This document shows, one piece after another, positions 24,341 through 31,823 of a stretch of DNA of 32,947 nt (the first letter of the stretch is position 1; every line of letters begins with the position of its first letter). Source of the stretch: DAOMOD01 sp035444205 (GTDB lineage Bacteria; Pseudomonadota; Gammaproteobacteria; Xanthomonadales; BPKI01); the NCBI GenBank assembly GCA_035444205.1, contig DAOMOD010000016.1, forward strand, positions 1 through 32,947, given 5' to 3'. The notes below the pieces were generated by a model, which worked only from the letters and a program-made list of their open reading frames with translations, did no database searches and was not told the DNA's origin. Position numbers and translations under genes: made by a program.

Positions 24341-26163
24341 GCCCGGAAGCGTTTCATTTCCTGCGCCCGCTCTGGCTGCTCGGGCTGGCGGCGCTGCCGG
24401 TGCTGCTGTGGCTCGGCTCGCGCCCAGCGCGCGATGTCGGCGACTGGCGTCGAGTGGTCGATCCCGACCTCCTCCCCTACCTCGTCGACGACACGGCGCC
24501 AAGGCGTCGTGGCCGCTCCTGGTGGTGGACGGCCGTGGTCTGGACCATCGCCTGCCTGGCGTTGGCCGGTCCCGCCTGGGAACGCATCGAGGAGCCGGCG
24601 ATGGAGTCCGCCCAGGCGCGTGCCCTGGTACTGTCGCTGTCCGACACGATGCTGGCAGGCGACCTGCGGCCCGATCGACTCACCCGCGCACGCCTCAAGC
24701 TGGCCGATCTCATCGCCGAGAGTCGCGGCCAGCATCTTGGCCTGGTGGTGTACGCCGGCGACGCCTTCACCGTGGCCCCGCTCACCGACGACGGCCATGT
24801 GCTTGCGGTGCAGCTCGACGTGCTGCATCCGGATCTCATGCCACTGCAGGGCGCGCGCGCCGACCTGGCTCTGCATCGCGCCGCCGCGCTCCTGCGCGAT
24901 GCAGGATTCCCGGGTGGCGAGATCGTGCTGCTGACCGATCACGCCGACAGCCGGGCGATCGACGCGGCCGCGGAAGTGGCGGCACAGGGCATGCGCGTGT
25001 CCGTGCTTGGTTTCGGTACCGCCGAAGGCGCGCCGATTCCGCGGCCCGAGGGCGGCTTCCGGCGCGACGCCGCAGGCAACATCCTGCTGCCACGCTTCGA
25101 CACGGCACAGCTTGCTTCGCTCGCCCGGGCCGGTCGCGGCACTTTTCTCGTGGCCCGCGGCGACCGTAGCGATGTAATGCATCTGGTGGGTGGCGGCAGC
25201 GGCCCCGGTCGCGAGGGCGAGACCTTGCGGGTGGTGGAACGCTATCTCGATCGCGGCCCGTGGCTGGCGCTGGCTCTGCTTCCCCTGGCCCTGGTCGCAT
25301 GGCGGCGCGGGCTTCTGCTGGCAGCGATCGTGCTGTTGCTCCCCCAGCCCGCGCTGGCTTTCGGTTTTCGCGACCTGTGGCAGCGCCAGGAGCAGCAGGC
25401 GCACGCCGCGCTGGAACAGGGCGACCATGCGCGTGCCCGCGCGCTCGCCGCCGACCCCGCACGCCGCGGCAGCGCCGCCTTTCGCGAGCAGGACTACGAA
25501 GCGGCAGCCATGGAATTCGCCGCCGTCGAAGGAGCCAGTGGCCGCTACAACCTCGGCAATGCGCTGGCCATGGGCGGGCGCTACCAGGAGGCCATCGCAG
25601 CGTACGAGGAGGCGCTGGCGCTGGATCCCGGCCTGGACGACGCGCGCGCCAATCTGGAGGCGATACGTGAGTGGCTGGAACAGCAACCCGAGCAGCCCGG
25701 GGACGGCGGCCAGGACGATGACGACGACAAGGGCGACCGTGAGGAAGATACCGATGCTCCCTCGCAAGGCGAGGAAGGCGAACCTGAGGACAGCGAAGAC
25801 GATGGCAGCAAGAGCGAGCAACAGCCTGGCGGAGACGCGGCGCAAGATGAGAACGACAAGCAGCGTGACAACGCCGGACCACCCGATGGCGAAAGCGAGG
25901 ACGAGCAGATTGCCCAGGCTGCCGAAGCCGACCAGGCCATGATGGACAGCGCCGCCGAGGCGCTGGCGCGGGAACTGGACGAGGCCATGCAGACCCAGCA
26001 GGAACAGGAGGCGGCAGAACTCGACCCCGCGGACCGCGAGGCCGAGGAACAGCGGCAGATGGTGGAGCAATGGCTGCGCCGGGTGCCTGACGACCCCGGC
26101 GCATTGCTCCGGCGCAAGTTCGCGGTGGAACATCGGCGCCGCCAGGCCGAAGGAGGTCAATGA
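24337..26163 (+). CDS. VWA and TPR domain membrane protein (BatB/BatC-like fusion)
   Basis: The 608-residue protein has N-terminal helices (about 10-28 and 65-82), a VWA domain, a helical pair near 305-345, TPR repeats (about 401-450, GRYNLGNALAMGGRYQEAIAAYEEALALDPG) and a long acidic Glu/Asp/Gln-rich tail. It combines the separate BatB and BatC roles found in other bacteria. The metal site is degenerate: the expected DxSxS reads SLSDT (100-104), so the first Asp ligand is missing, while a later LLTDHAD is kept. The acidic tail (about 451-575) is low in complexity and likely disordered in the periplasm or cytoplasm. Both ends overlap the neighbouring genes by four bases. Confidence 0.9.
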   Translation: MSPEAFHFLRPLWLLGLAALPVLLWLGSRPARDVGDWRRVVDPDLLPYLVDDTAPRRRGRSWWWTAVVWTIACLALAGPAWERIEEPAMESAQARALVLSLSDTMLAGDLRPDRLTRARLKLADLIAESRGQHLGLVVYAGDAFTVAPLTDDGHVLAVQLDVLHPDLMPLQGARADLALHRAAALLRDAGFPGGEIVLLTDHADSRAIDAAAEVAAQGMRVSVLGFGTAEGAPIPRPEGGFRRDAAGNILLPRFDTAQLASLARAGRGTFLVARGDRSDVMHLVGGGSGPGREGETLRVVERYLDRGPWLALALLPLALVAWRRGLLLAAIVLLLPQPALAFGFRDLWQRQEQQAHAALEQGDHARARALAADPARRGSAAFREQDYEAAAMEFAAVEGASGRYNLGNALAMGGRYQEAIAAYEEALALDPGLDDARANLEAIREWLEQQPEQPGDGGQDDDDDKGDREEDTDAPSQGEEGEPEDSEDDGSKSEQQPGGDAAQDENDKQRDNAGPPDGESEDEQIAQAAEADQAMMDSAAEALARELDEAMQTQQEQEAAELDPADREAEEQRQMVEQWLRRVPDDPGALLRRKFAVEHRRRQAEGGQ

Positions 26164-27938
26164 TGGTGACGACGGCAGGGATCGACCCGCAAGCAATGAC
26201 CAGCGCACCGAAGCGTGGTGTCGCGCCTGTGCGCTGCACGAGCCGGAACGGATTGCTCGCCCTTGCGATGACGACGATGGCGGCGCTGTTGTGCGTTACC
26301 CTCCCGGCACCGGCGCAGGCGCAGTCCGCGCCCGTGGCCAGCCTCGACCGCCAGCAGATCCGTCTGGGTGAGACAGTCACCCTGCAGGTGGTGGGCGAGG
26401 GACAGAATCTGTCCTCACCCGATTTCGGTCCGCTGGCGGTGGACTTCGATCTGCTCGGAAGCTCCACCTCCAGCCATTTCAGCATCATCGGCGGACAGAC
26501 CGTCGCGCGCACCACGTGGACCGTCGAACTGGAACCGCGCAGGGCCGGCATCCTGCGCATCCCGCCCATCCCGGTGGGTGTGCACGCCACGACGCCACTG
26601 ACCCTGACGGTGACCGCGGCGACTGACGTCGCCGCCGGCAATGGCGAGGATGTGTTCCTTGAACTCGACATCGAGCCGCGCGACCCTTATGTGCAGCAGC
26701 CGGTACAGATGGTGGTGCGTCTTTACTACGCAGTCGGCCTGACCGAGGGCAACCTGCGCGAGCCGGAAGTGGAAGACGCCGCCATGACCCGCCTCGGCCA
26801 GGACCGCAACTACGCCGCCGAGCGTCACGGGCGCCGTTACCAGGTGGTGGAGCGCGTGTTCAGTCTGCGCCCGGAACGTTCCGGCGAGGTGCGCATCGGG
26901 CCCGCCCAGTTCCACGGGCGCGCGCTGCGCCAGGGTACGCGGCGCAGTCTGATGGATCCCGGCGTGCGGGTGTCGGCGCGTACACCGCCGCAGTCCCTGA
27001 ATGTGCGGCCACGACCGGCCGCCGCGCGCGGCGACTGGTTGCCGGCGCGATCCGTGCATATCGAGGATGAACTTGGCCCGGATCCGTCTTCGGCGCGGGT
27101 CGGCGAGCCGCTCACCCGCAGTGTGCGCCTGTTGGTCGAGGGTCTCTCACTGGACCAGTTGCCTGAACTGGTGCATCCCGAGTTGGCGGGCGCGCAGATC
27201 TACGCCGATCGTCCGGTCGGCCACGGCCGCGAGTCCGGCGGTTGGCCGAGTGCCGAACGCGAGTATCGCTTCGCCATCGTTCCGGGCGAGCCGGGGGAAC
27301 TGGTCCTGCCGGAAATGCGTATCTCCTGGTGGGATGTGCAGACGGATCAGGCGCGTGAGGCGGTGCTGCCCATGCGCACGGTGACCGTAGGCGCGGCGAC
27401 CGCCGGCACTGCTGCCATTCCGGCGCAGGACATCCCGGTTGGAATCGCTGTCGACGACAGCGGCGCGCCGTCGGTCCCGACCCCCGGCCTGTGGCCGTGG
27501 ATCAGTCTCGGGCTGGGCGGTTTGTGGCTGGCGACCATGGGTGGCTGGTGGTGGACGGCAAGGGCGTCGCGGACTGGCGCTGAACCAGCGATGCCGGGCG
27601 CGGGTGCCGATCCCGGACCGTCACGCGAAGCCTTTCGACGCGCGGTGCATCGGGCCGACGCTGGTGGAGCCTTGTCGGCGCTGCTCGCCTGGTCGCGAGC
27701 GGAAGATCCGGCGGTGCGGCATCTGGGCGAGCTGCGCCTGCGCCTGGCGGACGACGCCCAGCGCAGCGCACTCGCCGCACTGGAACAGGGGCGTTACGGG
27801 CCGGGTGGCGAGTTGTCGGAATCCAACTGGCGCGAACTCGCGAACGCCTTCGCCGATGGCCCCACATTGGACGCCGAGGCTGTGTCGGCCAGGCGAACCG
27901 AAAGCGTGCTGCCACCGCTGTGGCCGCAGCGCGACTGA
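26160..27938 (+). CDS. BatD-like oxygen tolerance protein
   Basis: The 592-residue protein has an N-terminal signal segment (LLALAMTTMAALLCVTLPAPAQAQ), a large beta-rich periplasmic region and a C-terminal transmembrane helix (about 440-462, LWPWISLGLGGLWLATMGGWWW), followed by a cytoplasmic helical domain. Blocks such as VASLDRQQIRLGETVTLQV, GGQTVARTTWTVELEPRRAGILRIPPI and FLELDIEPRDPYVQQPVQMVVRLYYAVGLTEGNL are typical of BatD. Two adjacent ATG codons (26160 and 26163) follow a GGAGG; either may be used. The first overlaps the stop of the preceding gene. BatD proteins close MoxR/Bat operons; in other bacteria they are linked to stress tolerance, but the mechanism is not known. Confidence 0.9.
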   Translation: MMVTTAGIDPQAMTSAPKRGVAPVRCTSRNGLLALAMTTMAALLCVTLPAPAQAQSAPVASLDRQQIRLGETVTLQVVGEGQNLSSPDFGPLAVDFDLLGSSTSSHFSIIGGQTVARTTWTVELEPRRAGILRIPPIPVGVHATTPLTLTVTAATDVAAGNGEDVFLELDIEPRDPYVQQPVQMVVRLYYAVGLTEGNLREPEVEDAAMTRLGQDRNYAAERHGRRYQVVERVFSLRPERSGEVRIGPAQFHGRALRQGTRRSLMDPGVRVSARTPPQSLNVRPRPAAARGDWLPARSVHIEDELGPDPSSARVGEPLTRSVRLLVEGLSLDQLPELVHPELAGAQIYADRPVGHGRESGGWPSAEREYRFAIVPGEPGELVLPEMRISWWDVQTDQAREAVLPMRTVTVGAATAGTAAIPAQDIPVGIAVDDSGAPSVPTPGLWPWISLGLGGLWLATMGGWWWTARASRTGAEPAMPGAGADPGPSREAFRRAVHRADAGGALSALLAWSRAEDPAVRHLGELRLRLADDAQRSALAALEQGRYGPGGELSESNWRELANAFADGPTLDAEAVSARRTESVLPPLWPQRD

Positions 27939-27945
27939 ATACCCT

Positions 27946-27963
27946 GCATTTCTCACAACCCTC
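27946..27963 (+). repeat. single copy of the GCATTTCTCACAACCCTC motif
   Basis: This 18-base sequence, seven bases after the batD stop, is identical to 30371-30388, which forms part of the left arm of the inverted-repeat element after tkt. Its orientation relative to the upstream gene is the same in both places. No partner arm is seen here. Confidence 0.7.
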
Positions 27964-27980
27964 AAGCGTTCGACGCCCTT

Positions 27981-28056
27981 GTAGTGCCGAGCTCGCTCGG
28001 CACCATCCCCCATCGGCACATCGATGCGCCCCTGAGCGGAGCAAGCTCCGCGCTAC
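27981..28056. repeat. GTAG-type REP pair (BIME-like), copy 2
   Basis: The left arm is GTAGTGCCGAGC/GCTCGGCAC (27981-28004) and the right arm is the reverse form GAGCGGAGCAAGCTCCGCGC ending in TAC (28034-28056). It has the same 76-bp length and arrangement as copy 1 (8155-8230), with about 80% identity by eye and weaker similarity outside both ends (for example CCTTG followed by GGGC and TTTC on the right). Confidence 0.8.
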
Positions 28057-28107
28057 GCCGGCCTTGAACCCTGGGGGCTTTCCGTCGTGCCGTTGACGTT
28101 CGTAGCC

Positions 28108-28137
28108 AAAAAGAAAGGGCCCGCGAAGCGGGCCCTT
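28108..28137 (-). terminator. Rho-independent terminator on the minus strand
   Basis: Read leftwards, AAGGGCCCGC pairs perfectly with GCGGGCCCTT around loop TTC, followed directly by TCTTTTT. This is a strong intrinsic terminator pointing away from tkt, although no protein gene lies upstream of it on that strand. It matches the end of the small RNA candidate. Confidence 0.8.
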
Positions 28138-28202
28138 GGGGGTGGCGCGTTTGCTGCAGCGGGAGTCGGGGAGAGGGGGAGCCTCCCGGTGCCGCGACCA
28201 CG
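28108..28202 (-). ncRNA. candidate small RNA with a C-rich loop
   Basis: About 95 bases read leftwards, from 6-7 bases past a TAGAAT box (28209-28214 on the minus strand) to the intrinsic terminator at 28108-28137. The 5' part folds into a stem (GCA, C/C mismatch, CGGGAG with CUCCCG, C, UGC) exposing the 17-base loop GCUCCCCCUCUCCCCGA. This loop is complementary to purine-rich ribosome binding sites. C-rich loops of this sort are known from regulatory RNAs such as Xanthomonas sX13. No open reading frame is evident. The -35 region is poor (TTCTCC at 16 bases), so the promoter is the weak point. A prediction from structure, with no transcript data. Confidence 0.45.
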
Positions 28203-28208
28203 GGTGCC

Positions 28209-28214
28209 ATTCTA
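28209..28214 (-). promoter_or_regulatory. candidate -10 box for the small RNA
   Basis: TAGAAT on the minus strand lies six bases before the predicted RNA start. Possible -35 boxes (TTCTCC with a 16-base spacer, TTCATT with 20) are poor. Confidence 0.35.
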
Positions 28215-28297
28215 GGAAATGCGCTTGAATGGAGAATGAACGCGCTTACGCGAACGCAATGCCAGTCGCACGCCGGATACCGGGGGCTGCGTCGTGG

Positions 28298-28326
28298 TTG
28301 GCATTGCGGCCCCCCTGGGGGACAAT
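28298..28326 (+). promoter_or_regulatory. sigma70-type promoter of tkt
   Basis: TTGGCA (28298-28303) and GACAAT (28321-28326) are separated by 17 bases; the spacer contains a CCCCC/GGGGG hairpin. The predicted start is about 30 bases before the tkt ATG. With the repeats and RNA candidate, this completes the 424-base gap 27939-28362. Confidence 0.6.
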
Positions 28327-28362
28327 GCGCGCCGCTTTCGCCTCCTGTCGGTTCCCGTCCCC

Positions 28363-30360
28363 ATGCCCAGTCGCCGCGATCTCGCCAACGCCCTTCGTGC
28401 CCTCGCCATGGACGCCGTCCAGGCGGCCAATTCCGGTCATCCCGGCATGCCGATGGGCATGGCCGATATCGCCGAGGTCTTGTGGAACGACTTCATGCGG
28501 CACAGTCCGCGCGATCCGAAATGGTTCAACCGCGACCGGTTCGTGCTTTCCAACGGGCATGGTTCGATGCTGCTGTACGGCCTGCTGCATCTCACCGGCT
28601 ACGATCTGCCGATGCAGGAGCTGAAGCGATTCCGACAGCTTCATTCGAAGACCGCGGGCCATCCGGAGGCCGCGGAAACGCCGGGTGTGGAGACTACCAC
28701 CGGCCCGCTTGGCCAGGGCCTGGCCAATGCCGTCGGCATGGCGCTGGCCGAGAAGTTGCTGGCGGCACGCTACAACCGACCCGGCTACGAAATCATCGAC
28801 CACCACACCTATGCCTTCGCCGGGGATGGCTGCCTGATGGAAGGTATCTCGCACGAAGTGTGCTCGCTGGCCGGCACGCTGAGGCTCGGCAAGCTGATCG
28901 TCTTCTACGACGACAACAACATCTCCATCGACGGCGAGGTTCCTGGCTGGTTCACCGATGACACCGTCAAGCGCTTCGAGGCCTACGGCTGGCAGGTGAT
29001 TCCCGAGGTGGACGGCCACAATCCCGAGGCGATCAAGGCCGCCATTGTCACCGCGCAGGCGCAGGAGGACCAGCCGGCGCTGATCTGCTGCAAGACAGTG
29101 ATCGGCTACGGCGCGCCCAACAAGCAGGGCAAGGAATCCACCCACGGCGCCCCGCTCGGCGCCGACGAGGTGGCTGCGGCACGTGAAACCCTGGGCTGGC
29201 GGCACCCGCCGTTCGAGATCCCCGGTGACATCCAGGAGGCCTGGGACGCCACGGAACGCGGCAGCGCACTTGAGACCGACTGGCAGGCGCAGTTCGATCG
29301 TTACACCAGGGAGTACCCCGAGCTTGCCGCGGAACTCGACCGCCGCATCCGCGGCGCGCTGCCCGAAGACTTCGACCGTGCCGCCTCCGCCTTCATTGCC
29401 GAAGTGCAGGCCAAGCTGCCCAAGGTGGCCAGCCGCAAGGCCTCGCAGCAGGCGCTGGAAGCCTATGGTCCGCTGCTGCCGGAACTGATCGGCGGCTCCG
29501 CGGATCTGGCCCATTCCAACCTGACCCTTTGGAAGGGTTCGGTCGATGTAAACGTCGATCCTGCGCGCGGCAACTACGTCTACTACGGCGTGCGCGAGTT
29601 CGGCATGAGCGCCATCAGCAACGGGCTCGCCCTGCACGGCGGTTTCGTTCCCTACGATGCCACCTTCCTGGTGTTCTCCGACTATGCGCGCAACGCCGTG
29701 CGCATGGGCGCGCTGATACCGGCCGCCGCCATCCACGTCTATACCCACGATTCCATTGGCCTGGGCGAGGACGGCCCCACCCATCAACCGGTCGAGCACC
29801 TCGCCTCGCTGCGCTTCATTCCCGGCAACGAGGTTTGGCGGCCCTGCGACGCGGTGGAATCGGCGGTGGCCTGGAAGCGTGCCATCGAGCGCCGCGATGC
29901 GCCCACCTGCCTGGTGTTCACCCGCCAGAACCTGGTCTGCCAGCCGCGCGAGCAAGCGCAGCTCGGCGATATCCAGCGCGGCGGCTACATTCTGCTCGAT
30001 CCGCAGGACGCCAAGGTCGAGGCGATCGTCATCGCCACCGGTTCCGAAGTGGAGCTGGCCATGGAAGCGGCGCGCCGGCTTCAGGCCGAGGGTCTTGGCG
30101 TGCGCGTGGTGTCGATGCCATGCCCCAGCGTGTTCGACGCGCAGCCGCTCGAATACCGCGAAGGCGTGCTGCCGTCCTGGTGCCGCCGGCGCGTGGCCAT
30201 CGAGGCCGGAGTCAGCGACTACTGGTATCGCTACGTGGGCCTCGACGGCAGCGTGATCGGCATCGATCGCTTCGGCGCCTCGGCACCGGGCGACGAGCTC
30301 TTCCACCATTTCGGCTTCACCCCGGAACGAGTGGTCGAGGCGGTGCGCGCCCTGGCGTAG
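28363..30360 (+). CDS. tkt: transketolase
   Basis: The 665-residue enzyme moves two-carbon units between sugar phosphates in the non-oxidative pentose phosphate pathway. It uses thiamine diphosphate and Mg2+. Family blocks are AANSGHPGMPMGMADIAEVLW at the N-terminus, TGPLGQGLANAVGMALAEK, the TPP/Mg motif GDGCLMEGISHE, DGHNPEAIKAAI, VREFGMSAISNGLALHGG (containing the conserved catalytic Glu), FSDYARNAVRMGAL, and HDSIGLGEDGPTHQPVEHLASLR. Length equals the E. coli enzymes (663-667). The ATG at 28363 is used since the family sequence (MPSRRDLANALRALAMDAVQ) starts there; no clear Shine-Dalgarno precedes it. It has its own promoter and is followed by repeats, so it is probably monocistronic. Confidence 0.96.
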   Translation: MPSRRDLANALRALAMDAVQAANSGHPGMPMGMADIAEVLWNDFMRHSPRDPKWFNRDRFVLSNGHGSMLLYGLLHLTGYDLPMQELKRFRQLHSKTAGHPEAAETPGVETTTGPLGQGLANAVGMALAEKLLAARYNRPGYEIIDHHTYAFAGDGCLMEGISHEVCSLAGTLRLGKLIVFYDDNNISIDGEVPGWFTDDTVKRFEAYGWQVIPEVDGHNPEAIKAAIVTAQAQEDQPALICCKTVIGYGAPNKQGKESTHGAPLGADEVAAARETLGWRHPPFEIPGDIQEAWDATERGSALETDWQAQFDRYTREYPELAAELDRRIRGALPEDFDRAASAFIAEVQAKLPKVASRKASQQALEAYGPLLPELIGGSADLAHSNLTLWKGSVDVNVDPARGNYVYYGVREFGMSAISNGLALHGGFVPYDATFLVFSDYARNAVRMGALIPAAAIHVYTHDSIGLGEDGPTHQPVEHLASLRFIPGNEVWRPCDAVESAVAWKRAIERRDAPTCLVFTRQNLVCQPREQAQLGDIQRGGYILLDPQDAKVEAIVIATGSEVELAMEAARRLQAEGLGVRVVSMPCPSVFDAQPLEYREGVLPSWCRRRVAIEAGVSDYWYRYVGLDGSVIGIDRFGASAPGDELFHHFGFTPERVVEAVRALA

Positions 30361-30363
30361 AAC

Positions 30364-30480
30364 CTAGCCCGCATTTCTCACAACCCTCCTACTGCGGACG
30401 CCGATACGCTCGCTGTGGCGCACGCTGCAGCGGCGTCTCAGCCGCCCTCGCGACGGACGGTTGTGAGAAGTGCGGGCTAG
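30364..30480. repeat. 117-bp element with 26-bp inverted terminal repeats
   Basis: The left end (30364-30389) and right end (30455-30480) are inverted copies with two mismatches over 26 bases; both outer ends are CTAG. The 65-base centre has no reading frame of note and is GC-rich, with a small GCGGCGTCTCAGCCGC hairpin. The size and ends resemble a miniature inverted-repeat element, but no target duplication is clear beyond the CTAG itself. It begins three bases after the tkt stop. Confidence 0.75.
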
Positions 30481-30484
30481 CCCT

Positions 30485-30508
30485 GTAGGAGCCCACCTTG
30501 TGGGCGAC
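30485..30508 (+). repeat. GTAG-type REP palindrome, single
   Basis: GTAGGAGCCCACCTTGTGGGCGAC has the GTAG head followed by a short palindrome (GCCCAC/GTGGGC), as in the two REP pairs. The rest of the 326-base gap (30509-30686) is degenerate repeat-like sequence (for example TAGGAGCGGCCC and CTTCGACGGGGCTCAGGACA). I see no gene in it; open frames there have no family resemblance. Confidence 0.6.
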
Positions 30509-30686
30509 AAGGGCGCGACATCGAAGCGAACACGCGGCGAGGCAAATGCGCGCTCCCACACGGTGGCAGCCCATCCATAGGAGCGGCCCTTCGACGGGGC
30601 TCAGGACAGGCTTCAGCCGCGATGCCCGATTCGATGGCAGCCGCCGATCGCGGTTTTCGCCACGCCTGCACTTCAACCGGTGACCG

Positions 30687-31262
30687 TCAGTCCTCCCAGC
30701 CCCAGGGCGCCTGCGGCGCCTCGACTTCGCGCGTCAGATCGAACACCACGTGGAAGGCGCGTTCGGTGTTCAGCCGCTGCACGAAGTAGGTGAAGCTCAC
30801 GCCGGGGTCGATCGACATCATCCACACGTTGGGATAGCCGTTCGGCAGCACTGCCACCGTCTCGTCGTCGGCGGGGAAGATCTGTGCCCGTGCGCTGCCC
30901 GGATTGGGCGTAGTGCCGCCGTACATCGTGATCTCATCCGACGAACCGTCGGCATGGCGATGGTCGTGCTTCAGCATGATGCGGCTGTCGGCGCGGGTCA
31001 GCACCCAGGTGCGCGAGCGGTCATCGCCAACGACGAAGGGGATGCGCAGGCGCTCCGGATCGCAGCTCTTTACGTGCATCACCAGCGCCTTGCCCTCGAA
31101 GGTGGTGTCGCCGGGCGGTGCGTAGCGCAATTCGCCGGCGAAGGCCTTGCCGCAGAGGGCGTTCATGGCGGCCCACCAGTCGTCCTGGAGGGAGTCGGTG
31201 GCGGACATGGCGGTGGCGGACACGGCCAGGGCAGTCAGGCAGGCGAGAATAGGCAGGTGCAT
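30687..31262 (-). CDS. hypothetical secreted protein
   Basis: The 191-residue product from the ATG at 31262 has a signal peptide (MHLPILACLTALAVSATAMS) and then a soluble, probably periplasmic domain. The domain holds two Cys (LCGKAF, KSCDPERL) and motifs LRYAPPGDTTFEGKALVMHV, TWVLTRADSRIMLKHDHRHADGSSDEITMYGG and a C-terminal VSFTYFVQRLNTERAFHVVFDLT. I do not recognise a named family. The frame is open further upstream (to 31379), but that would overlap the divergent gene and bury the signal peptide. No clear Shine-Dalgarno is visible. It is divergent from the VOC gene across 85 bases, so the two may share a control region. Confidence 0.75.
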   Translation of the reverse strand: MHLPILACLTALAVSATAMSATDSLQDDWWAAMNALCGKAFAGELRYAPPGDTTFEGKALVMHVKSCDPERLRIPFVVGDDRSRTWVLTRADSRIMLKHDHRHADGSSDEITMYGGTTPNPGSARAQIFPADDETVAVLPNGYPNVWMMSIDPGVSFTYFVQRLNTERAFHVVFDLTREVEAPQAPWGWED

Positions 31263-31347
31263 GGGAGAGGACCGGTTGGAAGGGCTTTCCTGATGCCACA
31301 GGTGCGGGCAGACTGCAAACTTCGCCCGCCGACCCCGCCGTCGATCC

Positions 31348-31782
31348 ATGCCGCCCTTCCACCTCGCCTTTCCCGTCACCGACCTCGAGGCGTCCCGGCG
31401 CTTCTACGTCGACGTGCTCGGCTGCGGCCTCGGGCGCGAATCGGAGCACTGGATCGACTTCGACCTGCACGGCCACCAGATTGTGGCGCACCTCGTGCCG
31501 GCCTCGGCCCTTGGCGAGGCGTTCCGGAACCCGGTCGATGGCGAGCAGATTCCTGCCTTCCACTTCGGTCTGGTGCTGGCCTGGGACGCCTGGGAGGCAA
31601 TGACAGGACGACTCAGGGCCGCAGCGGTGCCCTTCCTGGTGGAGCCCACCGTCCGCTTCCAGGGCAGGGTCGGCGAGCAGGGCACCTTTTTCGTGCGCGA
31701 CCCGAGCGGAAACGCACTCGAATTCAAGGCTTTCCGCGATCCCGCGATGTTGTTCGCGAGGGATGTGGAAACCTGTCGCTGA
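31348..31782 (+). CDS. VOC superfamily (glyoxalase/dioxygenase-fold) protein
   Basis: The 144-residue protein has the VOC pattern of two beta-alpha-beta-beta-beta modules. Likely metal ligands are His5 in FHLAFPV, His in FHFGLVL and Glu in NALEFKAF. The VTDLEASRRFYVDVLGC and FFVRDPSGNALEFKAF blocks are typical. Family members include glyoxalase I, ring-cleaving dioxygenases and antibiotic resistance proteins; the sequence alone does not select among them. The divergent secreted-protein gene lies 85 bases upstream and the dehydratase gene ends 41 bases downstream on the other strand. Confidence 0.88.
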   Translation: MPPFHLAFPVTDLEASRRFYVDVLGCGLGRESEHWIDFDLHGHQIVAHLVPASALGEAFRNPVDGEQIPAFHFGLVLAWDAWEAMTGRLRAAAVPFLVEPTVRFQGRVGEQGTFFVRDPSGNALEFKAFRDPAMLFARDVETCR

Positions 31783-31823
31783 TCCTGGCCAGCGGCATTC
31801 GGAGGGCGATGTGCGTCTTCGCG

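Noticed and set aside
28115..28137. Hairpin as a plus-strand terminator for the MoxR operon
   Set aside because: On the plus strand it is preceded by A-rich sequence and followed by TGGGGG, so it lacks a T run; the terminator signal fits only the minus strand.
30389..30676. Small minus-strand frames in the gap after tkt
   Set aside because: They lie within the inverted-repeat and REP-like sequence; segments such as LKPVLSPVEG are common spurious translations of dispersed repeats.
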